Assembly: GCA_005885565.1 (NCBI GenBank)
Contig: VAXK01000089.1
Coordinates: forward strand, 1-5,351
Source: Actinomycetota bacterium
Lineage (GTDB): Bacteria; Actinomycetota; Thermoleophilia; Gaiellales; Gaiellaceae
Direction: 5' to 3'
DNA length: 5,351 bases
Positions 5,030 through 5,351 of this stretch are shown piece by piece. A program made the position numbers and the translations under genes. The notes below the pieces were generated by a model that was not told the origin of the DNA, did not search any database, and was given only the letters and a program-made list of their open reading frames with translations. Position 1 is the first letter of the stretch. The number at the start of each line of letters is the position of its first letter.

Positions 5030-5351
5030 TTACGGCGTCGGGTCGGCGTACGAGCCGCCGAAGATGTCCGTGTTCCCGAACGTCGCGGGGCAGTCGTTGT
5101 TCGGCGCCGGGCGGGTCGGATCGGTCGACGTCCCCGCCGCCGTACCGTTCACGACGTCCTGTCGGTACGCGTCGATCGCCGGACAGTCGGCGGCGTTCCG
5201 CGCGTCGTTCCACACGGCGACGACGAAGTCGTTCGTCGCGAACGCGTAGTCGTAGTCGCCGAGGAACTCGCCGGTCAGCGCGTTGGCGCTCGAGCCGCGC
5301 GCGTCTCCCGTCGGCGCACGATGGACGTCGCTCCAGGCGCCGATCGCACCC
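5030..5351 (-). CDS. BNR/sialidase-like propeller protein, C-terminal 106 residues (5' partial)
   Basis: The frame is open from the TAA at 5030-5032 to the right edge, giving 106 residues that begin GAIGAWSDVHRAPTGD. The GTG at 5213-5215 is an internal valine: the family block GEFLGDYDYAFATNDFVVAVW (residues 27-47) runs straight through it. That block and the following N-D-A-R-N (48-52) are the last-blade signature (FLGDY...VW-x-D-x-RN) of BNR/sialidase-like exported proteins. After it comes an insert with two Cys-Pro pairs (C56, C87), then NTDIFGGSYADPTP. The same order (GDY, W-x-D-x-RN, Cys, Cys-Pro, IYG, short tail) ends the complete propeller gene downstream, so the two are paralogues, though clearly diverged. 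A signal peptide, Asp-boxes and total length cannot be judged because the N-terminus lies outside the window. Enzymatic function is unknown. Confidence 0.8.
   Translation of the reverse strand, partial: GAIGAWSDVHRAPTGDARGSSANALTGEFLGDYDYAFATNDFVVAVWNDARNAADCPAIDAYRQDVVNGTAAGTSTDPTRPAPNNDCPATFGNTDIFGGSYADPTP

Noticed and set aside
5030..5215. A separate 61-residue small gene starting at the GTG at 5213-5215
   Set aside because: The frame continues unbroken to the window edge and the FLGDY...VW family block crosses that GTG, so it is the end of a larger gene.
4233..5249. 338-codon open frame on the plus strand across the start region of the propeller gene
   Set aside because: It runs through the promoter, Shine-Dalgarno and hairpin of the minus-strand genes, is Arg-rich without motifs, and is explained by GC-biased codons.

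Overview
The window is high-GC DNA (clearly G+C rich throughout, with third codon positions mostly G or C). It reads as an ordinary chromosomal segment, probably from an actinobacterium. The GroEL tail (a short Gly/Met-rich end finishing GGMGDMGGMM) and the alanine/arginine-rich GC codon usage would fit a deep-branching group such as Thermoleophilia, but that placement is inference only. I see no tRNA, rRNA, CRISPR array, insertion sequence or phage signature.

Layout, left to right. Positions 2-1165 (+) hold the last ~387 codons of a 60-kDa chaperonin, GroEL; its start lies off the left edge. Positions 1166-1447 are a gene-free convergent region packed with hairpins. One of them, at 1241-1276, is a textbook intrinsic terminator with a UUCG loop and U-rich tail. 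Three genes then lie on the minus strand, so transcription runs right to left. In transcription order they are: a partial gene (5030-5351) encoding the C-terminus of a BNR/sialidase-like beta-propeller; a complete exported BNR/sialidase-like propeller of 634 residues (3012-4916); and a complete exported subtilisin-family (S8) serine protease with an I9-like propeptide, up to 503 residues (1448-2959).

The two propeller genes are diverged tandem relatives. They share a GDY...VW-x-D-x-RN block, followed by a cysteine-containing insert and a closing (N/D)-I-(Y/F)-G strand. Each ends in a strong GC-rich hairpin a few bases after its stop. The complete propeller gene has its own plausible promoter and a strong Shine-Dalgarno sequence before a GTG start. 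The protease has neither in view: its first ATG sits 5 nt past the preceding gene's terminal hairpin, so its start codon and its expression are uncertain.

Functionally, the minus-strand genes form a small cluster of exported proteins: two propellers of unknown substrate and one protease. They have no evident functional link to the convergent chaperonin gene. I did not find a clearly new system. The points most worth a second look are the tandem propellers with their interrupted closing blade, the protease start and hairpin arrangement, and a cysteine next to the protease's catalytic histidine.
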